NCBI RefSeq assembly: GCF_021166585.1
Contig: NZ_JAJOZE010000002.1
Coordinates: 310,001 to 374,000, forward strand
Source: Metabacillus kandeliae
Lineage (GTDB): Bacteria > Bacillota > Bacilli > Bacillales > Bacillaceae
DNA length: 64,000 bases
Direction: 5' to 3'
Part shown: positions 27,652-36,621 of the stretch, piece after piece
How the letters are laid out: the number at the start of each line of letters is the position of its first letter
Numbering within the stretch: the first letter of the stretch is position 1
Notes under the pieces: generated by a model
Database searches by the model: none
What the model saw: only the letters and a program-made list of their open reading frames with translations
Told to the model about the DNA's origin: nothing
Position numbers and translations under genes: made by a program

Positions 27652-28464
27652 TCAATCTACTGAATTAAATCCTGTTAAGAAATCGTCCTCAGCATCGATC
27701 TCTTGGGATCCATGCATCGATACGCTTCCGACAGGTGCCCTTTGGGCGTTTTGTTCATTCTGTTTAAATACTTGAAGCTGAGACTGCAGCTGTTGGTTTT
27801 GGTGCTCCATATAGGCATAGCGAAGAGGCACACCGTTTGCTTGCGCCTGCCATACTTCTGGAGGGATTTGATCCGGCTTTACACCCGGGAAATGGTCCAT
27901 AAACTCATGAAACTCAGCAGATTCCTTCTCTTGCTTCTCTTTTGCGGCTTTCTCCTGCTCCCATTGTTCACGGAATTTGCGGGTTTCCAGCATCTCTTTG
28001 GCGTACTCTTCCGGAATGTTCTGCTGCACCAGTTCATCAAGCTTCTGCTGCTCAACATGCTGCTGATAAGACTGGATAAACTCAGGAACACTGAGCCCCT
28101 GATCCTGTGCGAGGGTTTCAACAAACGAAAGGCGTGGATCCGATTCGAGCTCGTTTAACCGTTCCTGAACCTTGTCATAGTTCATGCCCTTTTGAGCGAG
28201 ACGGACAGCCTCGTCGTATGGTACTTCCATTTCTTCATGGTTGTATTTAAGTTTGAATAGCTGCTGCTGTTCTGCAGGCGTTAATTCATCTTGGTTCTCA
28301 GGCGGTGTGGTTTCCTCTCCTGATTCCTCTGGCTGAATATCATCCTGTTCAGGTGTTTCAGTTTCCTGCTCTTCGTAGTCATCAGGAAGAATCATGTCCT
28401 CCTCAGCGAAGAACTGTAAATCCAATCTCAATGGCTCGCTATGGTTGGCGATAGGTGTACTCAT
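27652..28464 (-). CDS. Scaffolding protein
   Basis: A 270-residue, very acidic, Gln/Glu-rich helical protein between portal and capsid genes. It contains the leader LRLDLQFFAEED, common at the start of Bacillus phage scaffold proteins, an acidic linker, then long amphipathic helices and a C-terminal coat-binding region. It shapes the procapsid and leaves before DNA packaging. The first codons (TPIANHSEP) come from a local 16-bp duplication (28436-28492). Confidence 0.8.
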   Translation of the reverse strand: MSTPIANHSEPLRLDLQFFAEEDMILPDDYEEQETETPEQDDIQPEESGEETTPPENQDELTPAEQQQLFKLKYNHEEMEVPYDEAVRLAQKGMNYDKVQERLNELESDPRLSFVETLAQDQGLSVPEFIQSYQQHVEQQKLDELVQQNIPEEYAKEMLETRKFREQWEQEKAAKEKQEKESAEFHEFMDHFPGVKPDQIPPEVWQAQANGVPLRYAYMEHQNQQLQSQLQVFKQNEQNAQRAPVGSVSMHGSQEIDAEDDFLTGFNSVD

Positions 28465-28492
28465 GTAAATCCTCCTTCGCTATGGTTGGCGA
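28436..28492. repeat. 16-bp direct repeat around the scaffold start
   Basis: TCGCTATGGTTGGCGA occurs at 28436-28451 and 28477-28492, on both sides of the scaffold ribosome binding site and start codon. Each copy has TCGC/GCGA ends and can form a small hairpin. Confidence 0.75.
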
Positions 28493-28500
28493 ATTATTAT

Positions 28501-28559
28501 GGGGACTTCTGTACTTCTTTCGTTTCCATCGACCTCAGTACGGACAACGTCCGCTCCCC
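28501..28559 (-). promoter_or_regulatory. Structured leader between the 41-codon gene and the scaffold gene
   Basis: The 59 nt can fold with GGGGA pairing TCCCC at the ends, a 7-bp inner helix (28509-28515 with 28537-28543) and a small GGAC/GTCC hairpin at 28542-28552. There is no T-run, so it is not a simple terminator; it may be an mRNA processing or stability element for the scaffold/capsid message. Confidence 0.35.
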
Positions 28560-28592
28560 TAGCCTTTTAACGTCATGCTTAGGACAAAGAAA

Positions 28593-28718
28593 TTATTTTA
28601 TTTCAATCAATAGCTCATCTAAGATAGCAATCTCTAAAGCTTCAAGGGCTGCCTCGTTCAAAAGCGGAGAGGCGCTGAAGAGCTCATACGCTTTGAGCAA
28701 ACCATTAAGTCGATCCAT
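28593..28718 (-). CDS. Small acidic protein between portal and scaffold
   Basis: A 41-residue helical protein (MDRLNGLLKAYELFSASPLL, then an acidic Leu/Glu-rich end) with a strong GAGGAGG ribosome binding site. No family is recognised. Confidence 0.55.
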   Translation of the reverse strand: MDRLNGLLKAYELFSASPLLNEAALEALEIAILDELLIEIK

Positions 28719-28747
28719 TTTTATCCCTCCTCAAAATAAAAACCCAC

Positions 28748-30607
28748 CTATTGACTAGGAGGGTTCATGATTCTTTCCATTATTCTCTGCTGCTGTTCAG
28801 GGTCCATCTTCTTAAATTCATCCTGCACATGCTTCGGAAGCTTTGCTAACAGCTGATCGAAAGGATGCGGCTGCTTCGCTTCTTTCTCCGCCTGCGCCTT
28901 TGATTCGGCTTCCTGCTGCGCCATCATCTGTTGCTGTTGTTCCGCCATCTGCTGCTGTTGCTGATCCTGCTGAGCCTGTGCCTGCTGCTGTTGCTCCATC
29001 ATGGACTGCTCCTGCTGCTGTTGTGCCTGCATCTGCATGTTTTGCTCCAGTTGTGCAATAAGCTCGGCTTTCTGAGGTATATATTCATCCGGAACACGTT
29101 CCAGGTAATTGATAATGTCGATATGACCATTCGCCAGCAGGTTATCAAGCGTTTGTACGGCAGCGATCTCAGACCAGTAAGAGGCTTCCCCTACATCTGC
29201 CCGGACATTGAGCCATACATTCTTCATTTGGCTGAAATCGTAATCCTTCAGCATCTTTTGCCCGTTCTTTTCCATCACAAGTGGCCTGAATCCGTAATAG
29301 GTGCCCATCATATCCAGCAGGATCTTCCCAATGTCCTCGATCCACTCATAAAGATTGGAGCGTGGGTTCTCTAATGGGATCGCTGAGGACTTCTGCACCG
29401 CAATGGTTGCACTCGTATTCTTTGGATCGATGTTACCCAGTGAAGCATCTGAGATGCCAAGCGTCTCTTTCGTGTTTGCCATCGCCATATCAATAACGTT
29501 GACGATCTGAGCGGACATATTGCCCGGCTCCAAGTAACCAGCTATGTTTTTAATAGGGGTATTCAGATCAGCACCATGCACTGGAATAGCTGAACCGATC
29601 TCATTGTCCCAAGTTTCAATCATGTCAGCGTTGTATACGGCCTTGGGGAAGGCTGTCATCATCAGGTGATACATGACCATCGCAAACATACGGTTAATGA
29701 AAATCTGATTGGGAAGAATCCCTGTGCAGCTTGCACGGCCATGGTACTGATTCTTCTGTTTCTCCCAGTTAAACCAAGCAACGGGATAGTTTTCTAAGCC
29801 GGTGTCAATGTCCTTGTAGATATAAGCTTTCTCCACACTCTTCGAAACCTTGATCGTGCCCGTTTTTTTGTCCTTGCGGTACACAATGATATACAGCGCC
29901 TTGCCGTATTCATCTGCTTCCACCTCAATCTTTCCGGAATCGCCTGCCTGATCATCTAATGACCGGTCAGAAGTGATGGAATCAACGTCTGTTTGGGCTG
30001 ATTTGTACTGTTTCGCCTCTTCCTTCAGGTTTTCTACCGTGTCCCTTCCACTTATGATGATGTAAGGCTGCACATCTACCCTAGGATTGTTGGCATTCCC
30101 GAAGAAAACATTCGTCCCATCCACTAAATCCATCTCGATTTCACCTTTTATATCACCAAACGCACCGCCATACGGCTTTTTCGTCATGTCAAAGTAGAAA
30201 TGGGCGCATGAATCACCTGTTATTGCCCCATCTGTCAGCGCTGTTTTGGTGAGGAAGTCGAATTTAAACTTCTCCAGCAGGTTATTGACCTGAGCATTCG
30301 CCACATCCGATATATCAAGATCCTCCTGAAAGTTAGGATCAGGACCATCATCTGCATTCGTGAGTGGTTCGAAGTGAATCTTGATTTTAGAAGTAGTCAA
30401 GGATGCCACTTGGAAGGAGATCACACGCTTGATGATGTTGAATACCGGCTTCGGCATGTCATTGTCCGGAAGATTGCGCCACTGATCGCCCTGGTAGAAA
30501 GCAAGGTTAGCGTCCACGGTGTCATAGTAACTTGGTTTGATTTTGTTGTTGTATTTCTTGCCGGCTTCATACAGCGCCCAGTCTTTTGTAATGTCATTCT
30601 TCATCAT
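28748..30607 (-). CDS. Portal protein
   Basis: A 619-residue portal of the P22-like class that forms the dodecameric DNA gate. The N-terminal part (ANLAFYQGDQWRNLPDNDMPKPVFNIIKRVISFQ) and the ENPRSNLYEWIEDIGKILLDMMGTYYG stretch are typical. The last 110 residues are extremely Gln-rich with coiled-coil character, as in barrel-forming portals that extend into the capsid. Its start codon overlaps the end of the 79-residue gene. Confidence 0.85.
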   Translation of the reverse strand: MMKNDITKDWALYEAGKKYNNKIKPSYYDTVDANLAFYQGDQWRNLPDNDMPKPVFNIIKRVISFQVASLTTSKIKIHFEPLTNADDGPDPNFQEDLDISDVANAQVNNLLEKFKFDFLTKTALTDGAITGDSCAHFYFDMTKKPYGGAFGDIKGEIEMDLVDGTNVFFGNANNPRVDVQPYIIISGRDTVENLKEEAKQYKSAQTDVDSITSDRSLDDQAGDSGKIEVEADEYGKALYIIVYRKDKKTGTIKVSKSVEKAYIYKDIDTGLENYPVAWFNWEKQKNQYHGRASCTGILPNQIFINRMFAMVMYHLMMTAFPKAVYNADMIETWDNEIGSAIPVHGADLNTPIKNIAGYLEPGNMSAQIVNVIDMAMANTKETLGISDASLGNIDPKNTSATIAVQKSSAIPLENPRSNLYEWIEDIGKILLDMMGTYYGFRPLVMEKNGQKMLKDYDFSQMKNVWLNVRADVGEASYWSEIAAVQTLDNLLANGHIDIINYLERVPDEYIPQKAELIAQLEQNMQMQAQQQQEQSMMEQQQQAQAQQDQQQQQMAEQQQQMMAQQEAESKAQAEKEAKQPHPFDQLLAKLPKHVQDEFKKMDPEQQQRIMERIMNPPSQ

Positions 30608-30833
30608 AATCGTGGTTCACCTTCTTTCGTTTCAGAGCCGTGTTCATATCGTAATTAAATAGGTTCTGGAAGTCCTTCTGCATCTTGGCTACTCTCCTAT
30701 TCGCTTCCTCGTCAGGCTTCTGTATGGGCGCTTTCTGGCTTCCTGCGCGGTACCCATTTTTGTATGCCATTGAGACAGCAATAAAAAAGACCACTCCAGC
30801 GAGTAGTCCTAAAAAGAAATCCATATTATTCAC
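30594..30833 (-). CDS. Small membrane-anchored protein between terminase and portal
   Basis: A 79-residue protein with one N-terminal transmembrane helix (FFLGLLAGVVFFIAVSMAY) and a charged cytoplasmic tail. It overlaps the portal gene by 14 nt and follows terL directly. No family is recognised. Confidence 0.6.
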   Translation of the reverse strand: MNNMDFFLGLLAGVVFFIAVSMAYKNGYRAGSQKAPIQKPDEEANRRVAKMQKDFQNLFNYDMNTALKRKKVNHDYDEE

Positions 30834-32177
30834 CTACCATTTCGTAAAGGCACTCACTTTTGGCGAGCCGCCTGTCATCTTCTTAATGGCCTTTATCCGT
30901 TTCTCTTCCGGTGTAGGGAAGTCAAGATCAGGCACATGCTTTTTAAATTCCTTGAACTTCATCGCTTCATCATTCATCGCATAGCGGACAGCATCAATGG
31001 CATGGTTGTTCTTATCTGCAAACTTCGCTTTGAAATTCCCGTTCGCATCCTTCTCCAACTCATACGTCAGAAACTCTCTCGCTGTCTCGGGGCAGCGGTG
31101 ATCATCTATGATAATGGATTCCATACTCTGCAGGAACTTGATGCCGTATTCCACGCTGTCAGGGCCCTTCTTAACGCCTTTTACTCTCAACCCATACTGG
31201 CGGAGCTCATGGATGCTTTTCGGCTCTGCAGAGTCCGCTAACACCATTTCATTGTGTCTGTTCTCATCATGGATATGATCGTAAGCTGCTTTATTCGATA
31301 GCCCCACTTTGTAAAGCTCATGGAAGATGAATAGCTGCTTCTTCTTCCGGTTGTAAGCGACCACGTTATAGGATAGAGGGTCAATAGCGTAACCAAAGTC
31401 AAGACCACGCTTAACGACTTCAAACTCCTTGATCTCTTCATCGGTGATCGGCCTGATCTGCACATTGTCAAATACCTCGCCGCCTGTTCCAGTGACATGG
31501 CCCAAATACTCATGTTCATAAGATGTGGGCTTTGTGACCTTCAAATGCTCTGCTTCAACGATAAACTGTTCACCGAGCCATTCCCTTGGTACGGTTAAAT
31601 AATTGCTGTGGTGAGCCAGCCTGTCGCTTCTGGTGAGCTTTACTTCTGTATTCACCCAGTTATTAGAACTCTTGGGAGGATTGTAAGAGTAAAAGACGGT
31701 GAACTTCTGACCGCCACGCATTAAGGACTGATTGATCATCCGGATCTCTTCCATGCCGGTGAACTCGTCTACCTCTTCATACCAAATGAATTTACAATAG
31801 CCTTTTGAGAACTTGATCGACTTGATCTTTTTCGGGTTGTCAGCTCCACGAAAGATGATCTTCTGTCCTGTTGGAATGTACGTTAAGCCCAGAGGGCTGA
31901 TGCTCTTATGCCAATACTGTTCAGCACCAAGTACGTCAATTGCCCAGGATAATTGCTCATAAGTGGATTCCCGCAGCGTGTCCTTTACTTTCCGCAAAGA
32001 AACTGCATTGGCGTCAGGATCGCTCATAATCCCTAATATGATTTCAATAGCAACGAATGAGGACTTTGTACTTCCCCGACCGCCGCCAAACCAGTAATGA
32101 GTATGACCGTCTGCTTTAATGTCCTGATGGATCTTCTTAAATGATGGAGCAATCACATTCGATAGCTTAATCTTCAT
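30834..32177 (-). CDS. terL: Terminase large subunit
   Basis: A 447-residue packaging motor of the PBSX/Terminase_3 family. The ATPase has Walker A GGGRGSTKS (31-39) and Walker B FIWYEEVDEF (130-139). The RNase H-like nuclease domain has Asp260 (RGLDFGYAIDP), Asp315 (LADSAEPKS) and the NHAIDAVRYA motif near 400. All key residues are present. It overlaps terS by 11 nt. Confidence 0.93.
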   Translation of the reverse strand: MKIKLSNVIAPSFKKIHQDIKADGHTHYWFGGGRGSTKSSFVAIEIILGIMSDPDANAVSLRKVKDTLRESTYEQLSWAIDVLGAEQYWHKSISPLGLTYIPTGQKIIFRGADNPKKIKSIKFSKGYCKFIWYEEVDEFTGMEEIRMINQSLMRGGQKFTVFYSYNPPKSSNNWVNTEVKLTRSDRLAHHSNYLTVPREWLGEQFIVEAEHLKVTKPTSYEHEYLGHVTGTGGEVFDNVQIRPITDEEIKEFEVVKRGLDFGYAIDPLSYNVVAYNRKKKQLFIFHELYKVGLSNKAAYDHIHDENRHNEMVLADSAEPKSIHELRQYGLRVKGVKKGPDSVEYGIKFLQSMESIIIDDHRCPETAREFLTYELEKDANGNFKAKFADKNNHAIDAVRYAMNDEAMKFKEFKKHVPDLDFPTPEEKRIKAIKKMTGGSPKVSAFTKW

Positions 32178-32592
32178 CGGCTATGTCATCCAATATCGTG
32201 ACACCAAGGTTACCTTCCAGCTTCTTGGCATCTGTCCATAGAGTGTAACGCTTGCCGAGGAGCTCAGCTGCTTTGATTCTGTCCTTTGCGCTGACTTCCA
32301 TATCCTCTTGCTCCTGATACCCTTTGCCTGCGCCTACAAGCACCTTTTCGGTCGTTTCACCGCGCATGACTTTCGTGAGATACTGGAGAACCTCATCCTG
32401 CCCAGCAATGACCTCTTTGTCCTTCTTAGCAACTCGTTCAGCAATGTATTCTTTGATCCTAGCATTTCCTAGTAACTTTGTTCCGTTAGCATCAGCAGTC
32501 ATTCTCTGACACTTGTAAACACGCTGATAAGCTTCTGTTGCATTCCCTAACTCAATGTACAGGTCTGCAAACTGTTTGTGCTTGTCTCTCAT
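32167..32592 (-). CDS. terS: Terminase small subunit
   Basis: A 141-residue terminase small subunit of the Terminase_2 family: KHKQFADLYIELGNATEAYQR..., then a helical middle and DRIKAAELLGKRYTLW near the C-terminus. It recognises phage DNA and loads the large subunit. The pac/cos site is not identifiable by eye. Confidence 0.88.
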   Translation of the reverse strand: MRDKHKQFADLYIELGNATEAYQRVYKCQRMTADANGTKLLGNARIKEYIAERVAKKDKEVIAGQDEVLQYLTKVMRGETTEKVLVGAGKGYQEQEDMEVSAKDRIKAAELLGKRYTLWTDAKKLEGNLGVTILDDIADED

Positions 32593-32612
32593 TACATCAT
32601 CACCGCCTCCAA

Positions 32613-33818
32613 CTATACATAATGAATGCTTTTTAATCTGTCCTCTGTATATTCAAACAGCATAAAGCGCTTGTGCGCCCCTACAAATCCATTATCCTTA
32701 TGCCATTTATCTGTTTTATTCCTGGTCGCTAAGGTTCTCACCATCATGCCGAAATGATCTTTCCCATCCTCAACATGAAGATGCCCCATGTGTACTTCTC
32801 TTGTAGCAGCCTGCGCCCATTGTGTTGGGAACTCTACTGGAAAGAGGTTGTGCAGGTTCTTTCTTGCCTTGTCTCCATGCGTCAAACCAATGAACACTTT
32901 GCCGAAGGTATGAATCTTTCTCTCTTCAAAGCTGTCATCAAATATGACCTGCGGGTATCTCTCTTTCAGCATTTGGACAAAATACCATGCTGCTGACTCA
33001 TCGTGATTCCCTTTTGAGTAGACGATCTTCACCCTGTTGGCATGCTGCAGCGCTTCTTCGATCATCGGGTAGTAAAACCGTTTGCTGTCTCTCCAGGCAT
33101 TAGGAACGTTTACTGATTCAATCAGCGTGCCGTTTGCTGTCTGTCCTCTGAAATTATCTGTATGCAACATGTCTTGGCCTATCGTAAACATTATCTCTTC
33201 CCAGTGACGGCTTGTAATAAGATCAATCGTGTCGTCTTGTGTTTCTCTATAATATTCAAAGTCGGATATGCCGAAATGAGAATCGAAGAAGGGAACCTCC
33301 AGCAGTTGCTTTCTCTGTAATTCCATCCTTGCTCTCTTTACCTTGTAGACTGGCACACTCTTAATCTCTTCCAGCAGCTGCTTGAATGATGTCCCCGTTT
33401 GTTTAGGCTTCACTGTAATCTTGCTGCTGTATAGTGTCTGAACCTTATCTTCTTTGCTGTAGACATTCCAGATGTTATTGCGAGCTGATACCAACTCCCA
33501 AGCGTCTGTATCAAAGCCATGAGCTTGAAGCAGATAGTCAGGGTCTTTTAGCTGTTCTGTTGTCATTCTTAGTAGCTTGTCGCTCTTATGCGATCCATCA
33601 GGCCCTATCTCATGTGTTTCGTTATATTGTGGTTGGTGAGCTTGTTTCTTCAAGCGTGGAATCTTCTTCTGGATCGCCCAGTAAGTGAACTCCCTGCCAT
33701 ACAGTTTCTTTAATTCAGCAGCTATCTCATTTGTGGATAGCCCTTGTTCCCTTAGATCACTTAAACTTGATTCTTCTTCCGCACTCCAAGACACATTCTC
33801 ACCTGCTTCTCCATACAC
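32613..33818 (-). CDS. Phage metallophosphoesterase with N-terminal HTH
   Basis: A 401-residue protein with a Myb/SANT-like helix-turn-helix (residues 10-55) and a calcineurin-type phosphoesterase domain (170-400): FFDSHFG, GQDMLHTDN, YSKGNHDE, LTHGD and GHLHVE give the usual metal ligands. Such proteins commonly precede terS in Bacillus phages; a DNA-processing role near packaging is likely but the substrate is unknown. Confidence 0.8.
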   Translation of the reverse strand: MYGEAGENVSWSAEEESSLSDLREQGLSTNEIAAELKKLYGREFTYWAIQKKIPRLKKQAHQPQYNETHEIGPDGSHKSDKLLRMTTEQLKDPDYLLQAHGFDTDAWELVSARNNIWNVYSKEDKVQTLYSSKITVKPKQTGTSFKQLLEEIKSVPVYKVKRARMELQRKQLLEVPFFDSHFGISDFEYYRETQDDTIDLITSRHWEEIMFTIGQDMLHTDNFRGQTANGTLIESVNVPNAWRDSKRFYYPMIEEALQHANRVKIVYSKGNHDESAAWYFVQMLKERYPQVIFDDSFEERKIHTFGKVFIGLTHGDKARKNLHNLFPVEFPTQWAQAATREVHMGHLHVEDGKDHFGMMVRTLATRNKTDKWHKDNGFVGAHKRFMLFEYTEDRLKSIHYV

Positions 33819-33921
33819 CGTTTCGCTTGGTTAGCGTTGGCTTATTCGTTCCCATTAACTCCAGCAGCTCCCTTTTACTGAGCTTTTCAGGCTTCTTTAC
33901 TGGTTTCGGTTTCTTCTTCAT
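33799..33921 (-). CDS. Small basic protein upstream of the phosphoesterase gene
   Basis: A 40-residue Lys/Arg/Pro-rich protein (MKKKPKPVKKPEKLSKRELL...) with a GGAGTG site upstream. It overlaps the next gene by 20 nt. Function unknown. Confidence 0.5.
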   Translation of the reverse strand: MKKKPKPVKKPEKLSKRELLELMGTNKPTLTKRNGVWRSR

Positions 33922-33942
33922 CTGTATCACTCCATAAAAAAT

Positions 33943-33969
33943 GCCCGCCGGTTTTCCGAGCCGGCAGGC
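33943..33969 (-). terminator. Terminator near the early/late boundary
   Basis: GCCTGCCGG pairs with CCGGCGGGC, followed by ATTTTTT on the minus strand. It stops early transcription before the packaging genes; the late regulator encoded at 34489-34920 may help polymerase pass it. Confidence 0.75.
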
Positions 33970-34090
33970 TAACTGAGCAGCGTTGATATGAGGCCCGAGA
34001 AGTCTCAGTCCCCATATCTCTCATAATACTATAATACCTTGATTTATCAGGCTAAAAGTGCAATGATAGTGCACTGTTTCCTCAGAAAGG

Positions 34091-34222
34091 TCATTGCTTA
34101 TTTTTCCGCTTAAACAAAATATAAGAAAAGTTTCCAACCATAATCAACAACCATAACCACCAGTAATTTATGAACTTTTCCCCTTCAGTCATGTGAATCA
34201 TATCGTGAAAAAATTGTTTCAA
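34091..34222 (-). CDS. Small single-span membrane protein
   Basis: A 43-residue protein with a TTG start 7 nt after AGGAGG, a Trp/Leu-rich transmembrane segment (YWWLWLLIMVGNFSYILF) and a basic tail. No family is recognised. Confidence 0.5.
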   Translation of the reverse strand: MKQFFHDMIHMTEGEKFINYWWLWLLIMVGNFSYILFKRKNKQ

Positions 34223-34241
34223 TCCATAACCTCCTATCGAA

Positions 34242-34451
34242 CTATATAAGAGCTTCTAATTCTTGCTCGTCAAAATAAACAAAAGTATTGGCTTCGGGTA
34301 AGAAATCTATATCGACCTTTACTGTCTTTTCGTCCTCGTCATAATAAAGGGCGAACAGTCCGCCCTTTAAAAACAAATAATATACATTTTCCTTTAGATT
34401 TAAGTCTTTACCGTGTTTTTCCTGTAATAATCTAACTAATTTATCTGTCAT
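34242..34451 (-). CDS. Hypothetical phage protein, 69 residues
   Basis: An acidic protein with alternating beta strands (NVYYLFLKGGLFALYYDEDEKTVKVDIDFLP). No family or motif is recognised. It is the first gene downstream of the RinA-like regulator. Confidence 0.55.
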   Translation of the reverse strand: MTDKLVRLLQEKHGKDLNLKENVYYLFLKGGLFALYYDEDEKTVKVDIDFLPEANTFVYFDEQELEALI

Positions 34452-34488
34452 TTTATTCTCACCTCATTAAGTATTTGGAGAAATATTA

Positions 34489-34920
34489 TTATCTCCATCC
34501 CAGCACCTCAGCCAGCAAATTGATAATTTCATCCCGCCAGTTAAACGCCTGACGCCTGCTCACATGCAGCTCACTCGCTATCCCGTCCCACGTTTTCAGC
34601 TGCGGCTTTGTCCAATACTTCAGCTGGATCAGCTGCCGGTGCGTCTCCGGTAAGCCGGTGTACACCTTCTCAATCGCATGAGCAATCTCTTCCAGCTGTG
34701 TGAGCCTTTTATGAGTGGTCAGCCTGGTTGCAATTGTCTCAGTGGGAGAAGAAATGAAGCTGCTTCTTCCCCCGCCAATATTCTCGTCATCGTTTTCCTT
34801 GCAGAACATGATGTTTTGTCTCAGGAATTCGATTTCTTTAATGGTGTCTTTATAATCAAACAGCTCGGATTCGATGTGTTTGAATGTTGCTTTCCTGACC
34901 TTCTGTGGAGCAGCCGTCAC
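34489..34920 (-). CDS. RinA/ArpU-like late-gene regulator
   Basis: A 143-residue protein whose C-terminal region (YTGLPETHRQLIQLKYWTKPQLKTWDGIASELHVSRRQAFNWRDEIINLLAEVLG) has the sigma-region-4-like helix-turn-helix of RinA/ArpU-type phage activators. It lies just before the packaging genes, where such proteins switch on the late operon. Confidence 0.75.
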   Translation of the reverse strand: MTAAPQKVRKATFKHIESELFDYKDTIKEIEFLRQNIMFCKENDDENIGGGRSSFISSPTETIATRLTTHKRLTQLEEIAHAIEKVYTGLPETHRQLIQLKYWTKPQLKTWDGIASELHVSRRQAFNWRDEIINLLAEVLGWR

Positions 34921-35216
34921 CCGATCACCTTCTTAACTTTATGTTTTAGTGTGACTAGATAAACGATCTCGTCTGTCTTTTCCTGCAGCACATGGTCGAT
35001 CCATTCTGTGAGCGTGTAGTCATCTATATGAACAGTGCGGGGATATTTAGCCAGCCCCTTTGCTGTTTGGGTAATGAGGAGATCTTGTACCTCTTGGAGG
35101 ATTTCATTCTTGTTGATTTCTTCTTGGACCCGATCTGTTGGACTTTTAGTGTGTTCTTCAATCCACTTTCCCCAACGTTGTCTGCCGGTCATATCTTTAT
35201 CTTTTTCGTCCATCAT
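34917..35216 (-). CDS. Possible MazG-like nucleotide pyrophosphohydrolase relative
   Basis: A 99-residue protein. AKGLAKYPRTVHIDDYTLTEWIDHVLQEKTDEIVYL resembles small phage MazG-like/dATP-dGTP diphosphohydrolases (KYG...EWIDHAxEE..D...YL). The acidic metal-binding residues are only partly evident. It overlaps the RinA-like gene by 4 nt. Confidence 0.4.
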   Translation of the reverse strand: MMDEKDKDMTGRQRWGKWIEEHTKSPTDRVQEEINKNEILQEVQDLLITQTAKGLAKYPRTVHIDDYTLTEWIDHVLQEKTDEIVYLVTLKHKVKKVIG

Positions 35217-35635
35217 GATCCCCCTTCGGCACTAATGCCCTTGATCATATCTTTTATGGCGTTTCTGGCTCCTTCATAAGAAGCCGCCCACCCCTTCCAA
35301 GCAATATATTCCCCGTCATAATCTGAAGCTTTTGTAAGCATGTTCCCCTTCGCTACCCTCGCTTCATATTGAGCATCCTGAGCGCTTTTACCGTCTTGTC
35401 TAAGGCTTTTATATGCCGACCCCTGCGCGACCTCTGCCATGCCCTCATAATACTTTGCTTGGTTGCGGAAATAACCGGCAATGGTCCATGCATGACGCTC
35501 CACTTTTGTGTATAGGTATTCGAGCTTCGCCAGTTCAAAGGGAGCCAAGCTGTTAAGCCTGTCATCCAGTCCTTTGATCTCTGCTATGCTTTTGTCGTGT
35601 GATCTCTTTGTGTCCTTATATGTCTTTTCGTTCAC
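35213..35635 (-). CDS. Hypothetical phage protein, 140 residues
   Basis: A charged, mainly helical protein (KSIAEIKGLDDRLNSLAPFELAKLEYLYTKVERHAWTIAGYF...) without transmembrane segments. Its ends overlap both neighbours, so it is cotranslated with them. No family is recognised. Confidence 0.5.
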   Translation of the reverse strand: MNEKTYKDTKRSHDKSIAEIKGLDDRLNSLAPFELAKLEYLYTKVERHAWTIAGYFRNQAKYYEGMAEVAQGSAYKSLRQDGKSAQDAQYEARVAKGNMLTKASDYDGEYIAWKGWAASYEGARNAIKDMIKGISAEGGS

Positions 35636-35918
35636 CCTGCATCAGCTCCAGAAACTTATCTAATGTCATGCAGACTAACCACGGTTTCCTGTCTGCTTTT
35701 AAAGCAAGGGCATCCGGTCGTTCCCTTTCATCCAGCACCCAATCATATATCGTTTTAAAACCGTCTTTGCGGCTCTTTACTTCCCAATCCATGCCTAACC
35801 CTTCAACGTCATTAGGAAAGCCTTCTACAGCACCGGAGAGAGGCTTACGCCTGCCCCCAATTAGTGCTGCAAATTCCCTTTCTCTGCGGTTGCCCTTATC
35901 CCTTTGCGATTTACCCAT
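35616..35918 (-). CDS. PD-(D/E)XK nuclease, Hjc-like resolvase candidate
   Basis: A 100-residue protein; the ATG at 35918 follows AGGAGC and is preferred to the one at 35933. GNRREREFAALIGGRRKP, then DVEGLGMDWEVKSRKDG, gives the E...D...ExK nuclease pattern, with the arrangement of small Holliday-junction resolvases of phages. It would resolve recombination or replication intermediates before packaging. Confidence 0.65.
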   Translation of the reverse strand: MGKSQRDKGNRREREFAALIGGRRKPLSGAVEGFPNDVEGLGMDWEVKSRKDGFKTIYDWVLDERERPDALALKADRKPWLVCMTLDKFLELMQGERKDI

Positions 35919-35937
35919 GCATGCGCTCCTCATACAC

Positions 35938-36621
35938 TTAGGCTCCCACCTTTTCCTTTGTTCTTGTCATCAGACCGCTATCCTTCAGGTTAATCTTTTC
36001 TCTGCCTGGATTGATCTTATTGAAAGCCCGGTGCAGCTGCCGGTGAAGAGAAACAGTAGTTTTCAGGTTGTAGAACTTCGCCATTTCGGAAAGTGTGTAT
36101 CCTTCTGCAAAATACTGAAGCACTTCCTTTTCCCTTTGTCCCAGCTTTTCAAATTGTTCATCCCAAAACACACTGGAGAGCGCCTGCTTCTCTACATTGG
36201 CGTATATATCAATCAAGGAATCTTTGAATGTTTCATCGTTGTCATCGTGCCGCTGCACATCTATGGAGCAGATATTTTCATAGACTTTGCGCTTTTCTGA
36301 TCGCTCTTTATCTAAAAGGTGAGTAAATTCTGACTTGATGTTCATATATGCAAAGGTCTTGAATGAACCCTTGCCCGGCTGATAGTTCTTAATGGCATGG
36401 AATACTCCGATCACTCCCAGCTGGATAAGATCCTGAAAGTGGAATTGCCTTTGCTCGCTCCAGCGGTCAAACATTTTATTGATCAAGTGCTTAATCAGAT
36501 TGTCGAAGAGGTTCCGCGCGAACCCCTCCTCAACCACTTTTTCAAGCAATTCCTTAGGACAGTCCCTATCATCCTGAATGATAGTCCATAGCTGCTCGTC
36601 TGTTGCCAGCTCCCACCGCAT
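35938..36621 (-). CDS. Phage RNA polymerase sigma factor
   Basis: A 227-residue protein with sigma-70 region 2 (HFQDLIQLGVIGVFHAIKNYQPGKGSFKTFAYMNIKSEF, residues 62-100) and a region-4-like helix-turn-helix (KLGQREKEVLQYFAEGYTLSEMAKFYNL). The length and absence of region 3 detail recall PBSX Xpf-type factors. It probably directs RNA polymerase to middle or late phage promoters. Confidence 0.8.
   Translation of the reverse strand: MRWELATDEQLWTIIQDDRDCPKELLEKVVEEGFARNLFDNLIKHLINKMFDRWSEQRQFHFQDLIQLGVIGVFHAIKNYQPGKGSFKTFAYMNIKSEFTHLLDKERSEKRKVYENICSIDVQRHDDNDETFKDSLIDIYANVEKQALSSVFWDEQFEKLGQREKEVLQYFAEGYTLSEMAKFYNLKTTVSLHRQLHRAFNKINPGREKINLKDSGLMTRTKEKVGA

Noticed and set aside
28900-29050. 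CTG-type repeats in the portal gene considered as a CRISPR or satellite
   Set aside because: They are irregular codon repeats encoding a poly-Gln tail; no spacers or fixed unit.
28843-29374. Leu-rich plus-strand frames opposite the portal gene
   Set aside because: They come from CTG repeats that encode the Gln-rich portal tail on the other strand.
35599-36300. Plus-strand open frame of 233 codons opposite the phage nuclease and sigma genes
   Set aside because: Antisense to two recognisable genes; no start signal.
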